From Charina bottae (Eukaryota > Chordata > Lepidosauria > Squamata > Charinaidae): 64,000 nt of DNA. The notes beneath the pieces are model-generated. The model did not search any database and had not been told where the DNA came from. It saw only the letters and a program-made list of their open reading frames with translations. Shown here one piece after another: positions 1-10,727 of the stretch. Every line of letters begins with the position of its first letter. Within the stretch, counting starts at the first letter, position 1. The DNA lies in the NCBI GenBank assembly GCA_023362775.1, contig JALMGJ010000002.1, positions 60,500,914 through 60,564,913 of the forward strand, written 5' to 3'. The position numbers were made by a program, and so were the translations under genes.

Positions 1-143
1 CATGTAATTTATTATTGGATGTATTTTAGATGATGTTTTTGTATAGTTTTAAACTTTCAATTGTTGTAACCTGCCCAGAGTCCCTTGCAAGGGAGATGGG
101 CGGGGAATAAATTGAAATAATAAATAAATAAATAATAATAAAT
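1..143 (+). mobile_element. L2/CR1-type LINE 3' end (tail)
   Basis: AT-rich 3' UTR followed by the motif CCCAGAGTC...GGGAGATGGGCGG and then AATAAATAAATAA-type repeats. The same tail closes the better preserved LINE at 35.9-36.0 kb. No coding sequence remains. The assignment to L2 rather than another CR1-group clade rests on resemblance only. Positions 144-256 after it hold nothing I recognise. Confidence 0.7.
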
Positions 144-256
144 ATAGTCCCCATTGTGCACACCTGTTGTTGTGAATTTATACATAATATTGTAGTATTC
201 CATCAGACAAGCTCAGTAACATATGCTCAGAATATAAATGTTGGAGCTACATTTGA

Positions 257-708
257 CGGCCTAAGATTTGCACCAGCTACGCCCCTTCCTGGATCGGGAG
301 TCCCACTGGTCAGTCACTCATGCCCTAGTCATCTCCCGTATAGACTATTGCAATGTGCTCTACATGGGGCTACCCTTGTAGCTGGTTCAGAATGCAGCTG
401 CGAGAGCAGTCTTAGGAGCCCCAAGGAGGGCACACATAACACCGTTGCTGCGCGAGCTGCATTGGGTGCCAGTTTGCTTCCGGGTCTAATTCAAGGTGTT
501 GGTTATCAACTTTAAAGCCCTACATGGCATGGGTCCAGGTTACCTGAGGAACTGCCTCACCCCCATTACATCGACCCGTCAGGCAGAGAGGGCACGTTAC
601 GGACCCTGTCCATGAGGGATTGTCGATTGGCAGGATCCAGGAGGAGGGCCTTCTCTGCCATGGCACCTGCCCTTTGGAATAAGTTACCCCCAGAGGTAAG
701 GCAGGCCC
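257..708 (+). mobile_element. L2-type LINE, ORF2 C-terminal fragment (left part)
   Basis: In shifting frames this stretch encodes the region after the reverse transcriptase of L2/CR1-group LINEs: residues like LRPFLDRE, SRIDYCNALYMGLP, LLRELHWVPVCFR and GMGPGYLRxCL. The same order appears at 35.27-35.65 kb. Frameshifts and deletions make it a dead copy. It stops abruptly at 708, where a solo LTR was inserted, and resumes at 1546. Confidence 0.8.
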
Positions 709-1540
709 TGTCCTGGTTCAGCCTCTGCCCCAGGACTTCAGTGAGGAGTCAGAAGACGAGCTGCCCCTGGTGAACCCCCAGGGGACTGAACCAGATGAGG
801 TCCCAGACACAGGCATGGCCCCAGATGAAGACCCAGCACCACAGGGCAGTGGGGAGTTGGCAATACCCGAGGTTACAGGGGAGCAAGCTGGGGATGGTGG
901 TTTGTCCCTACCCTCTAGCCAGCAGCCAATAACCGAGGCTACAGGGGAGCAAGCCAGGGATGGTGGTTTGTCCCCACCCCCTAGCCAGCAGCCAGCTGGA
1001 TCCCATCAGACTCCCAGCTCACCTGAATCACCCAAATGGCAGAGACAGAGGCGTGTACCTTAAAGGACAGAAGGAGAAGTGCCCGGTTAGCTGAAAGAGA
1101 TTTACGCAGAGGAGAAGTGGAGTCTTTGCAGGACCCAGATGACAGCTCCTAAACTCCTAATAAATAACCAGTAGAGCAGTGAGTGGGTTGTGGGAGCAAC
1201 GTAGCATATTGGCTTCGCGACCACTCCGGTTTCCTGACTTGATTCCTGATTTCCTGACCCTGCTTGGATTATTGTTACTCTGACTTCTGGACTCCTTGAC
1301 CCGGCTTTGACTTCTCGCTGACCTACTTGTTACCACCCCTGACCTGGCTTTGGAATATCGGTTATCTTCTGGATTAACTCTGACTTCGGCAAACGAACTC
1401 TGGACTTCTCTCTCAGCTTTTCTCTGCAGCGTGTTTTCTGGCTGCATTTGTTGCTCAAATTACAGCTGGTGAGTGAATTCCTGCCTGCAGCTCACAAGCA
1501 GAGGCTCTGTGTAACTTGATACTTGAGGCTAGCCAGCACA
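709..1540 (+). mobile_element. Solo LTR (832 bp) inserted in an L2 LINE
   Basis: Begins TGTCCTGG and ends CCAGCACA (TG...CA) and is flanked by the 5-bp direct repeat GGCCC at 704-708 and 1541-1545. The L2 coding region resumes right after it. An AATAAA lies near 1161 and the 3' part is a T/C-rich run of CTGACTT-like motifs. A coding-like stretch (770-1063) is Ser/Pro/Glu-rich and holds two copies of a 66-bp (22-codon) unit. A 5-bp duplication fits Ty3/gypsy, ERV or BEL elements; I cannot choose. Seen: termini, duplication, AATAAA. Inferred: the solo LTR identity. Confidence 0.75.
866..998 (+). repeat. 66-bp in-frame tandem duplication inside the solo LTR
   Basis: Two copies offset by exactly 66 bp, each reading like GEQAxDGGLSxPxSQQP in the same frame. 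The first starts near 868 and the second near 934. They differ by a few substitutions. Confidence 0.85.
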
Positions 1541-1545
1541 GGCCC

Positions 1546-1716
1546 CCACTCTCCCAGCCTTCCGGAAGGGAGTTAAGACCTGTTTGTGCCACCTTGCTTG
1601 GGGCGGGAGGGGAGATAGCCAATCATGGGGGGGGTGGCACCTTGATGATGCCAATGATAAGATCGTGATTCGTCATCTTGTATTTTATATTTTGTACTTT
1701 TATATTTATATATTTT
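1546..1716 (+). mobile_element. L2-type LINE 3' part resuming after the solo LTR
   Basis: Continues the L2 frame interrupted at 708: a stretch like LPAFRKGVKTCLCHLAWG, then AT-rich 3' UTR. Joining across 709-1545 restores collinearity with the L2 copies near 35.75 kb, which independently supports the LTR boundaries. Confidence 0.7.
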
Positions 1717-1973
1717 GTTGTTCAGTCATTTAGTTGTGTCCGACTCCTCGTGACCATAGCACGCCAGGCCTTCCTGTCCTCTACTGTCTCCCGGAGTTTA
1801 CTCAAATTCATGTTCATTACATCGGTGATGCTATCTAACCATCTCATCCTCTGCCGTCCCCTTCTCCTTTTGCCTTCAGTCTTTCCCAGCATCAGGGTCT
1901 TTTCCAGTGAGTCCTCTCTTCGCATTAGGTGGCCAAAGTATTTGAGCTTCAGCTTCAGTATCTGTCCTTCCAA
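1717..1973 (-). mobile_element. Bov-B (RTE) LINE 3' end, 5'-truncated
   Basis: On the minus strand it encodes the Bov-B C-terminus (LKLKYFGHLMRREDSLEKTL, then GKTEGKRRRGRQRMRWLDSI) and the short terminal tail GTTGTTCAG read at 1718. It matches the end of the long Bov-B at 20.8-21.05 kb. About 250 bp survive, a typical 5' truncation. Confidence 0.9.
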
Positions 1974-1979
1974 CTAAAC

Positions 1980-2043
1980 CAAGCCAAATCCAAAAACGCT
2001 AGAGAATTCCTGGAAGCTTGGCCCCAAGCTATTGAAGTAAACA
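1980..2043 (+). mobile_element. Penelope-like element scrap (end of GIY-YIG region)
   Basis: Translates as KSKNAREFLEAWPQAIEVNR, a sequence resembling the C-terminus of a PLE GIY-YIG domain. A minus-strand relative (NAREFLEAWHPGK-like) lies at about 38.98-39.00 kb. Only about 60 bp are left between a Bov-B end and a SINE. Confidence 0.55.
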
Positions 2044-2054
2044 GAAGTAATTGA

Positions 2055-2384
2055 AGGTTCCCCCCACACATTTTGTGCAGTTGTGTCTGACTCTAGGGGC
2101 CGGTGCTCATCTCTGTTTGTTAGCCGAAGAGCCAGCGTGGTCCGAAGACGCTTCCACGGTCATGTGGCCGCATGATGTGTGCGGAACGCTGTTACCTACC
2201 CACCGAAGTGGTACCTATTCATCTACTTGCATTTGCATGCTTTCAAATTGCTAGGTTGGCAAGAGCTGGAGCTAGTGCGGGAGCTCACTCCGCACGCAGG
2301 GCTAGGGATTTGAACCTCCGAACTTGCGATCTTTCGATTGACAAGCCTGGCATCTTACCCGCTGAGCCACCGTGCCCCCAAAAA
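2055..2384 (-). mobile_element. Sauria SINE, near full length
   Basis: On the minus strand it opens with a tRNA-like head: A-box-like GTGGCTCAGCGGG, then B-box GGTTCAAATCC (plus-strand 2306-2316). A conserved core follows, and the 3' end contains AGTCAGACACAACTG, related to the Bov-B tail that recruits Bov-B machinery. It is non-coding and transcribed by RNA polymerase III when active. A second, 5'-truncated copy is at 27.63-27.77 kb. Sauria SINEs are known from squamates, which is one of the strongest taxonomic clues here. Confidence 0.9.
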
Positions 2385-2595
2385 TTCTAGAGTAACTGTA
2401 AAGTACCTGAACAGGTTGAGAAATTCTAGGAAAAGGCATAAAGCAACCATCCATTTACCCTTCCTCACCTCACCTCACCCCACAACTGTAACCTTCCACT
2501 ATATCTGATTTACATACATTTACATATTTACATGCTCAGTCCAGGAGGGGAAAGGGAAAAATAGACTTCTTGGGTGATTATAATATGGTATTAAA

Positions 2596-2745
2596 ATCAT
2601 AGAGTTGGAAAGGACCATGGAGTTCTTCTAATCCAATCCCCAGCCCAAGGCAGGAATCCTCAGGCCATCCCATCCCACACAAATAGCTGCCCAATCTTCA
2701 TTTGAAAAGTGCCAGTGATGGAGCGTTCAGGAATCCAGCTATGGC
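2596..2745 (-). mobile_element. CR1 LINE 3' terminal fragment
   Basis: Plus strand reads ATCATAGAGTTGGAAAGGACC, then AATCCAATCCCCAGCC, with GGCAGGAATCC and GTGCCAGTGATGGAGC downstream. This is the usual reverse-complement look of a sauropsid CR1 3' end. Eroded, non-coding. Confidence 0.7.
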
Positions 2746-4415
2746 TCCATGTGTTGACAGCAGAGAGGAAATGAAAGGATGCAAAATAAATTCCCTCCCC
2801 AGGAGTGAAAATTCCACCATGTATCTTTCCACTCCAAAGGACCCATGAAATTACTGCTGCCTTAGAGCCTCCATCAAATTTAATTTGGCCTTGTTTAGTC
2901 TTGTTAGAGACTAATCAATGTCTGACTATATAATTTGGCTGCATCCGTTTATTTGACTATGGTTTTCAACATTTAAACCAATACTCAACTCCCCCCCCCC
3001 TTTATTTAACCTTCAAATTCCTCCCTCCATGTATGCATACAGTATCAGTGTCTTTCTTCCACACATACATACATCAGCTTCTCTGTACATTCCGTTCAGT
3101 CCAAGATGAGGTCGTTGTAAATTAACATTGACATGATAGAAGAAGTGTGACCTTGGTGACTTGTGTGCAATTAATTACTACCATTCTCACTGAGGCAAGA
3201 AAATACTTAACCCCCTTTGTACTGAGAGGAATATCTCTTCCTTTCCTGTTAAGCAGTGACCTACAAATAATACATTAGTGAACTGGGCAGGCAAGTGACT
3301 GCAATTTGTGGTACCAAGAGGTTAGAAAGGAGATTGTAATGTAGCATTGATTTTCTAGATGTTAGTGATTTAATCATTAGTAACAACCTTGCTGCTGACA
3401 CTGAGTAAGTGTTTTGCCAGAGATTCTCTCATACTGGATATTCCTGAAATAGTGAGGACTCCCAGTTTGATGGGTAAGTTTTCGTTCCTGATGGCTGATA
3501 ATGGAATAGCCCAAATGCATGCTGATCAGATAGAAAAAAATGTTCCCAGCCATTTGTTATTCTGCATACATACTTAAATAAGAATATTTTACACTAAATG
3601 CCATGTCTCTGTCAGATGAATTGGTACCTGCAGTATTAATACAAAGTGAAGTACAAATTATGTAAACAGGCATCAAAAAAGGCAAATTAGTCATGAACAG
3701 TTAGCTTATGATGTATTTCTACTATGACTGATGAAAATGATTGCATTTCTAATCTTTCTTTTAAGAAGAAAAGAAAGAAGGACCTTAGCAAGCAGATCTT
3801 TTTTCAAGATGGATGAAGTTGGATCACTATTATGCACACTGCTGATAATATCAAATACATAGTTAATCACTTTTAAAAAAGATCAATGTTGGGCATTTTT
3901 CACTGATGTGGTATTCTATCTCTTAAAGACAAGCAGAATCTCAAGCAATTTGATTGATTAACATGTAGAAATGAGCTGGGTATTAAACCCTTCCAAACAA
4001 TGGGCTATCATATATCAGGTCAAGGTGAAAGAGAAAAGAGAAAACTCATAAAGGACAGTGAGAAACAGTGGCATAGTTGACACATTTGATACAGTAAAAC
4101 AAGTGAGTTTCTTTGGCTTAGGTGCTGAGATAGGTCTCTAGTTTGTCTGGGAAAAAATATGTGAACAAAAATTTGTATCATATAAAGCAGTGGCATGTCT
4201 TGCCTGCTGTAGTGCTGTAACAGGTTGAGTGATTGGAGGTAGCTGAAAAGGAAAAACCATTCAGGAAAGGTAGAAAGACTATCAGAAAACTCAGCAGCTC
4301 TGAAACTGTTTCCTATACCTTCCATCATTTTCCTGAGATGCTCACTCAGAGGACCATTCTTTCTCACTACCACATCATTCTACCCAATTTGCATTGACTG
4401 ACTTTTGTTATCTAG
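2746..4415. other. No recognisable gene or repeat
   Basis: AT-rich, non-repetitive sequence with scattered stops in all frames and a C homopolymer near 2990. I see no exon-like open frame with splice signals. Confidence 0.5.
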
Positions 4416-4417
4416 TA

Positions 4418-4827
4418 CAGGTAGTCCTCGCTTAACAACCATTTGTTTAGTGATGGTTCGGACTTACGACAGTGCTAGAAAAACTGACTTACAACCAGTC
4501 CTCACACTTACGACCGTCACAGCGTCCCTGCACTCACATGATCGTGATTTGGGTGCTTGGCAAATGGTTCACATTTATGACAGTCGCAACATCCCATGGT
4601 CATGTGATCAGCATTTTCGATCTTCCTGGACAGCCTCTGGCAAGCAAAATCAATGGGGAACCGCATGATTCGCTTAATGACCACATGGTTTGCTTAACGC
4701 CCATGGTGATTCACTTAATGGCCGCTGCAAAAAAGGTTGTAAAATCAGGTCAGATTCGCTTAATGATCACTTTGCTTAGCAACCAAAATTCCGGTCCCAA
4801 TTGTGGATGTTAAGCAAGGACTACCTG
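4418..4827. mobile_element. MITE with TIRs and TA target duplication (Tc1/mariner-pogo type), 410 bp
   Basis: Termini are inverted: CAGGTAGTCCTCGCTTAAC at the left and GTTAAGCAAGGACTACCTG at the right, each bordered by TA (4416-4417 and 4828-4829). The interior repeats subterminal motifs such as CGCTTAATG and TTAGCAACC and has no transposase. TA duplication and the CAGGTA start fit pogo/Tigger-like MITEs; that family call is inference. A longer relative is at 15360-16205. Confidence 0.85.
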
Positions 4828-4879
4828 TACAGCATCTGTCTGAACTTGCATGGGCTTTGAAACCAAGCCAGGATGGAAC

Positions 4880-4911
4880 TGGTTAATATTTCAAAAGAAG
4901 ACCACTAGAGA
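4880..4911 (-). repeat. Inverted copy of a segment of the neighbouring triplication
   Basis: GGTTAATATTTCAAAAGAAG followed by ACCACTAGAGAA is the reverse complement of the block CTAGTGGTCTTC...ATTAACC seen at about 5242-5275 and 5694-5723. It marks an inverted piece to the left of the direct copies. Confidence 0.8.
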
Positions 4912-4924
4912 ATTGCAGGGGTAG

Positions 4925-5035
4925 AGGCTGGCTTGGGAAGATTAAAAGAATACTGGAAGAAAGTAATGGCAAACCACTTCCATTCTGTTGGCAAGAAAAC
5001 TGCATGGATGGAACCCATCTCATCACCAGGAGTCA
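4925..5035. repeat. Possible eroded SINE/Bov-B-related fragment
   Basis: Contains GTAATGGCAAACCACTTCC and GGCAAGAAAACTGCATGG, which resemble both the Bov-B 5' region at 17.97-18.02 kb and the SINE at 56.25-56.29 kb. Ends near CCAGGAGTCAAGTTC. Short and degenerate. Confidence 0.45.
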
Positions 5036-5058
5036 AGTTCAAAATTATAACTAACTTT

Positions 5059-5885
5059 TCTAATACAAAGATTGCTGAATTCATTTCTCTTTTTTTCCCC
5101 TCAAGCCAATACATTTATATTTCCTGAAATGGGAGATTTATTGCAAGCTTCTTCCTAGCAAGCTTTGGGACAGCCACCAGACCAATCAAATACTACCATA
5201 CTTGGTGTACATCTGGTGTACATCTGGTGTACATCAGTATGGTTCTCTAGTGGTCTTCTCTTGAAATATTAACCAGGTCCATACCATCTAATACACAGCT
5301 TTCCAAACTGTGTGTCGCGACATTTTAGTGTGTCACAACACATAGTTTGGTGTGTCGCCACACAACCCGGAAGCGGCAGCGGGGGTGGGCATGGCGGCGG
5401 CAGCAGCGGCGCGCCATCAGCGCTTCCGTGTTTTAGCGAAGGCTGCCGCTGCCGCCATGCACACTGCCGCCACGTGCCCCCCGCGCTGCCGCCATGCACG
5501 CCCGCGCCCCCCCACGCGGCCGCCGCTGCCGCTGTTGGTGTGTCGCCAACGGCGGCAGATTGGAAAGCACTGATCTAATACAAAGATTGCTGAATTCATT
5601 TCTCTTTTTTTCCCCTCAAGCTTCTTCCTAGCAAGCTTTGGGACAGCCACCAGACCAATCAAATACTACCATACTTGATGTACATCTGGTTGTCTAGTGG
5701 TCTTCTTTTGAAATATTAACCAGGTCCATACCATCTAATACAAAGATTGCTGAATTCATTTCTCTTTATTTCCCCTCAAGCCAATACATTTATATTTCCT
5801 GAAATGGGAGATTTATTGCAAGCTTCTTCCTAGCAAGCTTTGGGACAGCCACCAGACCAATCAAATACTACCATACTTGATGAGC
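5059..5885 (+). repeat. Local triplication of a ~160-230 bp unit
   Basis: Three head-to-tail copies start with TCTAATACAAAGATTGCTG at 5059, 5574 and 5734. Each continues through TTCTTCCTAGCAAGCTTTGG and ACAGCCACCAGACCAATC. Copy 1 also carries an 11-bp motif (TGGTGTACATC) repeated three times near 5208-5236. Copy 2 lacks 42 bp between two CAAG tetranucleotides. Copies 1 and 2 are separated by the hAT element at 5295-5573. No coding potential. Confidence 0.85.
5295..5573. mobile_element. Non-autonomous GC-rich hAT element (279 bp) with 8-bp TSD
   Basis: Ends are inverted: ACAGCTTTCCAAACTG at the left and CAGATTGGAAAGCACTGA at the right. The 8-bp duplication TCTAATAC lies at 5287-5294 and 5574-5581. 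The sister repeat at 5734 shows the same locus without the insertion. The interior is very GC- and CpG-rich with GCCGC/GCGGC runs and TGTGTCGC motifs; the open frames across it are composition artefacts. No transposase. The hAT assignment rests on the 8-bp duplication and the CAG...CTG ends. Confidence 0.88.
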
Positions 5886-8800
5886 ATGAACCAGTCCAGA
5901 GAGAAGCCACTTCAACATTTTCGAAAGTGTCTTGCTCTCTTGTTTCAATGAAACTCTTTAACAAAACAAAACCTGAATGGTTTTTAGCTGAGGCAAAGAC
6001 AAGAGTTTTCTCATCACCAATAAAGATGCATGTGCTCACTTGGAAAGTTGTTTGGAAAGCAAATTAATAAAAAAGCAAACTTTATTTACCTGAGTTTACT
6101 GCATAAGATTTTGCAGAATCTTAGAGACAGAAGGTGGTGATCCAAACCATATTGCCTTTCCGAAATATAGATATTTTAGAGCCAAATTGAATGTGAGGAT
6201 ATTATGCTGGTGCAATGCATACATACTCACTCATCAGGCTGCTCTTTCTGAGTAAGCAACATTATGTAACGGTCAGGAAAAGATTAAGAAGTAGGAAGCA
6301 AAATAAATTGGAGGCAGGAGATAAAACAAAAATCTAACAAAATCTAATTTACGCCAATACAATTCATTACCTCGCCATATTTGCTTCTTGCAAGCCATCT
6401 TTGCAACCACATCTACAAATCACTTCATGCATTCCTTATAAGCCATCCAAGATGATGGAATGGGCTTAGGTAAAGAGTGCTGCTCAGCCAATAACTTCCA
6501 GCTGTGTTCCAATCCAAATTAAGTTTGCCATTTTTATACAGTATGAAGAGCTCCAAATCAGCTGTCCATTTTATCTTACCATGGAGCTGTGTCCCTAGGC
6601 ATTAAATATATTTTGCAATCTTGTAGAATGATTGATCCATAGTTCTTACTGATCATTTTATGGGTTCATGAGAAATCATAGAAGCAGACTTTGATGGATC
6701 AGGGAACAATGGCTGAAGGTAGCAATAAACCATGGAAGTGTGTTATGACTTGGAGGTATATCATACTCCCCAGAATAAGTCCAAATATCTTAAATTGGGA
6801 GATCTCTTTCACAGGTTTAAGTTGCATCATCTGCTCCTTTCAAACTGCAATTTGTATTTCATGGTTGCTACTGGGAGCTTTCCTATACTGTATAAAGCAC
6901 CTACTTCAGAAAGGCAATTTTTAATGGCAGGGAGAGCAAGTGTCAAATTCTACCTTATCCAGGTTCTAGGATTTCTCAAGCTTTCCCACAGCTGCTTTTA
7001 CATAACAATAATGTATATCCAGTGGTGTTATCTAGCTGATTCAATCTGGTTTGTGAAACATGGTGGTGGCTGTTTATTTCCTGCTCTTCCTGGGCTTCTT
7101 TCAAAGGAGTCACCCTGGGTCCTGAGGTCCTAGTGCTGAGCCTGCAAGGCCACTCCAGCCCCTGAGTATTGTGACTCCTGTATGCTTCAACATCTTACAG
7201 GAAAAACAATACCTTGCAACCCGAGGCCAGCAGACTGAGCAGCCTAGAGTACTGTTTTATAGTTAGATGTGGGACAGGGAAGGTGGGGCAGGAAGAAGCA
7301 CCATACCATCTTCTGAGCTTGGGGGTGGGTGGATGGGAGAGAATGGTAGCAGCATGGCTTTGTTTAATGATTCAAATTGAAGTGAACCATTGTTGCCTAA
7401 TTTAGATAACACCCCTGTGCACATCAACTTCGTCCATACAATTAACACTGTCATATTTAGTTTGGTCCTGAATTTGATGGTTTATTGAATTTGACAGTAG
7501 GATGTGAATATTTTTTGTATGCTCCAAATGAAAAATGGAGGACAGTTATGAACTCTAGTTTTGGAAGGAGGCAGCTTTGATTAGGAGATAAAATGTTGTT
7601 ACTACCAAGTGGATTTAGCAGCCAGGTATTTTGCAATATTTCAGGTTTTCAGCACGTCATTGGAGAGGACTTCAACACTTAGTCTGCCACTAACAGAATA
7701 GCCTTTTAAGGCCTTCTGTAGTTTCAGAAGATGATATATGAATCTGTCTTAGGATTGCTTAAAAAATCCTAACATAATTCAACAATCAGCAGAGGAAACA
7801 GCAGGATGCTAAATATCTAGAAGTACCTTACACAGCTAATTGAAATGGTATGAAAGTATAGGACATCAATGAAAGATCTATGTGTGATTCTATGGGCAGA
7901 CCTACCAGTGCTGCCAGTAGGTTGACATGGTTTAAAAGGAGAAGCACTTTAAATTGCCTTCAGAATTCTGGAGTATTTGCATCTGAAAATTCCTGAAGGG
8001 GAAATAATAGTATTTCTAAGAATTCTTAACTTCTTAGGGTCTTTGAATTGCAAAAGGGGAATAACCATACTAGAATGCTTGTCCCCCACACAGCCTAACA
8101 CTGACTAGAAGGTTGACTAGGGTATTCAGGTCAACGTTCCCCAGAAACAAGACTATTTGGTGGCAAAAATGACTTTTATGGAATGGGAAACGTTGTCCTT
8201 TCTTAAAAAGCAAAGCTCGCGAGAGATAGCCTGCCATGTTAAAATTGAAGATCATTAGTGGGCAGCTAGTACCACTGAATGGAGCAGAGCGTATAACAGC
8301 AAAGAAACACGCACACACAGAAAGGAATTTTTATCTTAACAGCATTAATGAGCACACTAGAGAGATATAGGATATTGATCTTAAGCACATAGCGCACCCA
8401 AGCATAAAGAATTACACGCTTAGACAACATAGGTTACAAAAGGAGTTCTTACTGTTTATTTGGTCCAGTTACATTTTTGTTCAGGAAAGATGACTTCTTG
8501 TTCTTCTGCTGTCCCTAAACTTAATTTACCCTCACCCCTCATTGCTGGTGAAGGCTGCATGGAGAAAAAGGGGGAAATTCTGGAGTTGAGGCCTAGCACA
8601 TGTCCTCTCCATGGAAGGACCAGCAGCCGCATGGTCCTTCTTCTCCAGTGGAAGAAAGCAAGAGAGTGAGAAAGAAGAAGTGGGAGGGGCAACAAGCAGC
8701 TTTCTCTAGAAGCACAGAGTTTGCCTCCTAGAGCAATCATCCATATGCTAATGAGGCATGCTGATTTGCTGGAACCTCCAACAAAAATGTCATAATGGAG

Positions 8801-8924
8801 GGTTGATTCAAGGACTGGGTGCCAGCTGCATATTTGGATTGAATGTCCAGGTGTTAAAAACGCAAAGAGTATTATATAGCAAGAGGACTTATAGGGCTAC
8901 ATTAAGACTCTTTTTTGCCTTAGG
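5886..8924. other. No recognisable gene or repeat
   Basis: Ordinary AT-rich intergenic-looking sequence. The open frames up to 133 codons have no recognisable motifs or repeat similarity. I cannot exclude an isolated short exon. Confidence 0.5.
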
Positions 8925-10105
8925 CATGTTTGTTTGTTTGTTTGTTTGTTTATTTATTTATTTAATTAATTTATCCTCGCCCATCTCCCCGCATAGGGGA
9001 CTGGGCAGTTTACAAAATATCAAAATTTAAAATCTATACAAAAATTACTATAAAACAATAAATAGAGGGAATAAATAAAATCCAAAGATGGTTAGGAGCC
9101 ACAATCCAGATCAAGGCACTACGGGGCCAGCCACGTAAGAGAGCCAGGATGGACGCACTCCCTCCATCCCGCTCTCGCCAGAGATCATCCATAAGTGTGA
9201 CCAATGCGGTCTCCGTCCCATATCCCGGCCTGAAACCTGACTGAAAGGGGTCCAGATAATCCGTTTCTTCCAGGATCCTCTGGAGTTGCAACGCCACCAC
9301 CTTCTCAACCACCTTTCCCAAAAAGGGAAGGTGGGAGACCGGACGAAAGTTGCCCAAGATGGTGGGGTCCAGGGATGGTTTCTTGAGGAGCGGGTGCACC
9401 AGCACCTCCTTAAAGGTAGCCGGGAACACCCCCTCACTCAAGGATGTATTAATCATTGTCTGGACCCAGCCACATGTCACCTCCCTAGCTGACTTAACCA
9501 GCCAGGAGGGACACGGGTCAAGCTGACATGTGGTGGCATTTACAATCTGGAGGATCCTGTCTACTTCATCAGGCCCAACAGGATCAAACCGTTCCCAAAT
9601 AACAGGGTAAGTACGTTCCTCTGGCATCTCCCCAGATCTTGTCTCATGCTTAGAGTCCAACTTGGAATGAATCTGAGCAATTTTATCCTGCAGATGCTCA
9701 GAAAACTCTTACAACCGGCCCTGTAAGTGGGTCACCGACTCCACCCGACCCAAAAGAGATCTTGTAATCTTAAACAGGGCCGTCGGACGGCATTCTGCGG
9801 ACGCAATAAGAGCAGAGAAATATTCACATTTTGACGCTCTTACCGCCACAAGGTAGGCCTTAACTGCGGCTCTAGATTGTGTTCGGTCAGATTCAGTCTT
9901 CGTCTTTCTCCAGCGGCGCTCTAGATGTCTCTTAACCCTCTTCAAAGCCCTCAACTCATCCGTAAACCACGGAGAGTGACGGGCCGAACAGGGCCGGAGA
10001 GGTCGCACAGGCGCAATCTTGTCCAGAGCTCCGGCCGCTAACCCCCAGCTCCTTCTGAAACCTCACTGGGTCCATCAGTTGCCGGGGGCGGACCAATCGA
10101 ATTTA
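8925..10105 (-). mobile_element. L2-type LINE, internally deleted, 5'-truncated
   Basis: The 3' tail (reverse complement of GATGGGCGAGGATAAATTAA plus TAAATAAATAAA and AAAC repeats) is at 8925-9010. Minus-strand coding at 9140-9660 gives RT finger/palm blocks: VHPLLKKPSLDPTILGNFRP, LPFLGKVVEKVVALQLQRIL, DPFQSGFRPGYGTETALV. The upstream linker (HSPWFTDELRALKRVKRHLE) is at about 9709-10008 in another frame. Coding stops after the SGFRPGYG block and passes straight into 3' UTR, so the catalytic YADD palm and everything after it are deleted. Unable to mobilise itself. Confidence 0.88.
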
Positions 10106-10424
10106 TCGTCATAGGTTCTTATTGCAGTAATAATGCAGATGCTTAGGGTTCTAAAAGTATTCTCTGGACCTAGACCTCACTTTTTAAAAATTAAAAAAAA
10201 ATTAAATGATGTTGCAAAATCAAATCTCAATAAGTATATGCGTAATAATGTAATATTAGTATCTTAATTATATTTAATCCTAAGATATACAAATTTGGAT
10301 TTCACTGTTACTGTTCATATTTTCTTTTCTTTTTTTTTATTACTTAAAACATTTTTGTAGGCCCCAAAAGTTTTGTAGGCCCAAGGCACTGTGCCTACTA
10401 GCTATCCTATGGCACAGCCCTCCC

Positions 10425-10727
10425 CCTGAGATTCGGAGGCCCCAGCCCTTTTAGCCTTCCAGAAGGCTGCAAAGACCTTGGTTTTTCCTGCAGGCATGGG
10501 GCCAAAATCTTAGATGAGCCCAACATATGCTTCTTCTGGGCTGTGAGTTGTTATGCGATGCCTCGGTTATTGTGTTATGATCATTTTAATTGCACTGTTA
10601 GTTTGTTTATAGAGGTTTTATTGCAATGTGTTTTTTTGGCTTATTAGCCACCAAGAGTTATTTATGCAAGATGAGCAGCCATATAAATTTTCTAAATAAA
10701 ATAAAAGTAAATTAAATGAATAAATAT
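10425..10727 (+). mobile_element. L2-type LINE 3' fragment
   Basis: Plus-strand reading includes LPEGCKDLGFSCRHGA, like the L2 C-terminal block FRKxLKTWLFxxAWG. An AT-rich UTR follows, with CACCAAGAGTTATTTATGC, GCAGCCATATAAATTTT and an (AATAAA)-type end. Confidence 0.65.

Noticed and set aside
770..1063. Host gene exon encoding a Ser/Pro-rich protein
   Set aside because: Falls within a TG...CA segment flanked by GGCCC duplications in an L2 LINE; no splice context.
2055..2384. tRNA gene, because of A and B boxes
   Set aside because: Sequence continues into the Sauria SINE body with a Bov-B-like tail; no full tRNA fold.
5269..5662. Ala/Arg-rich open frames on both strands
   Set aside because: Composition effect of the GC-rich hAT interior.
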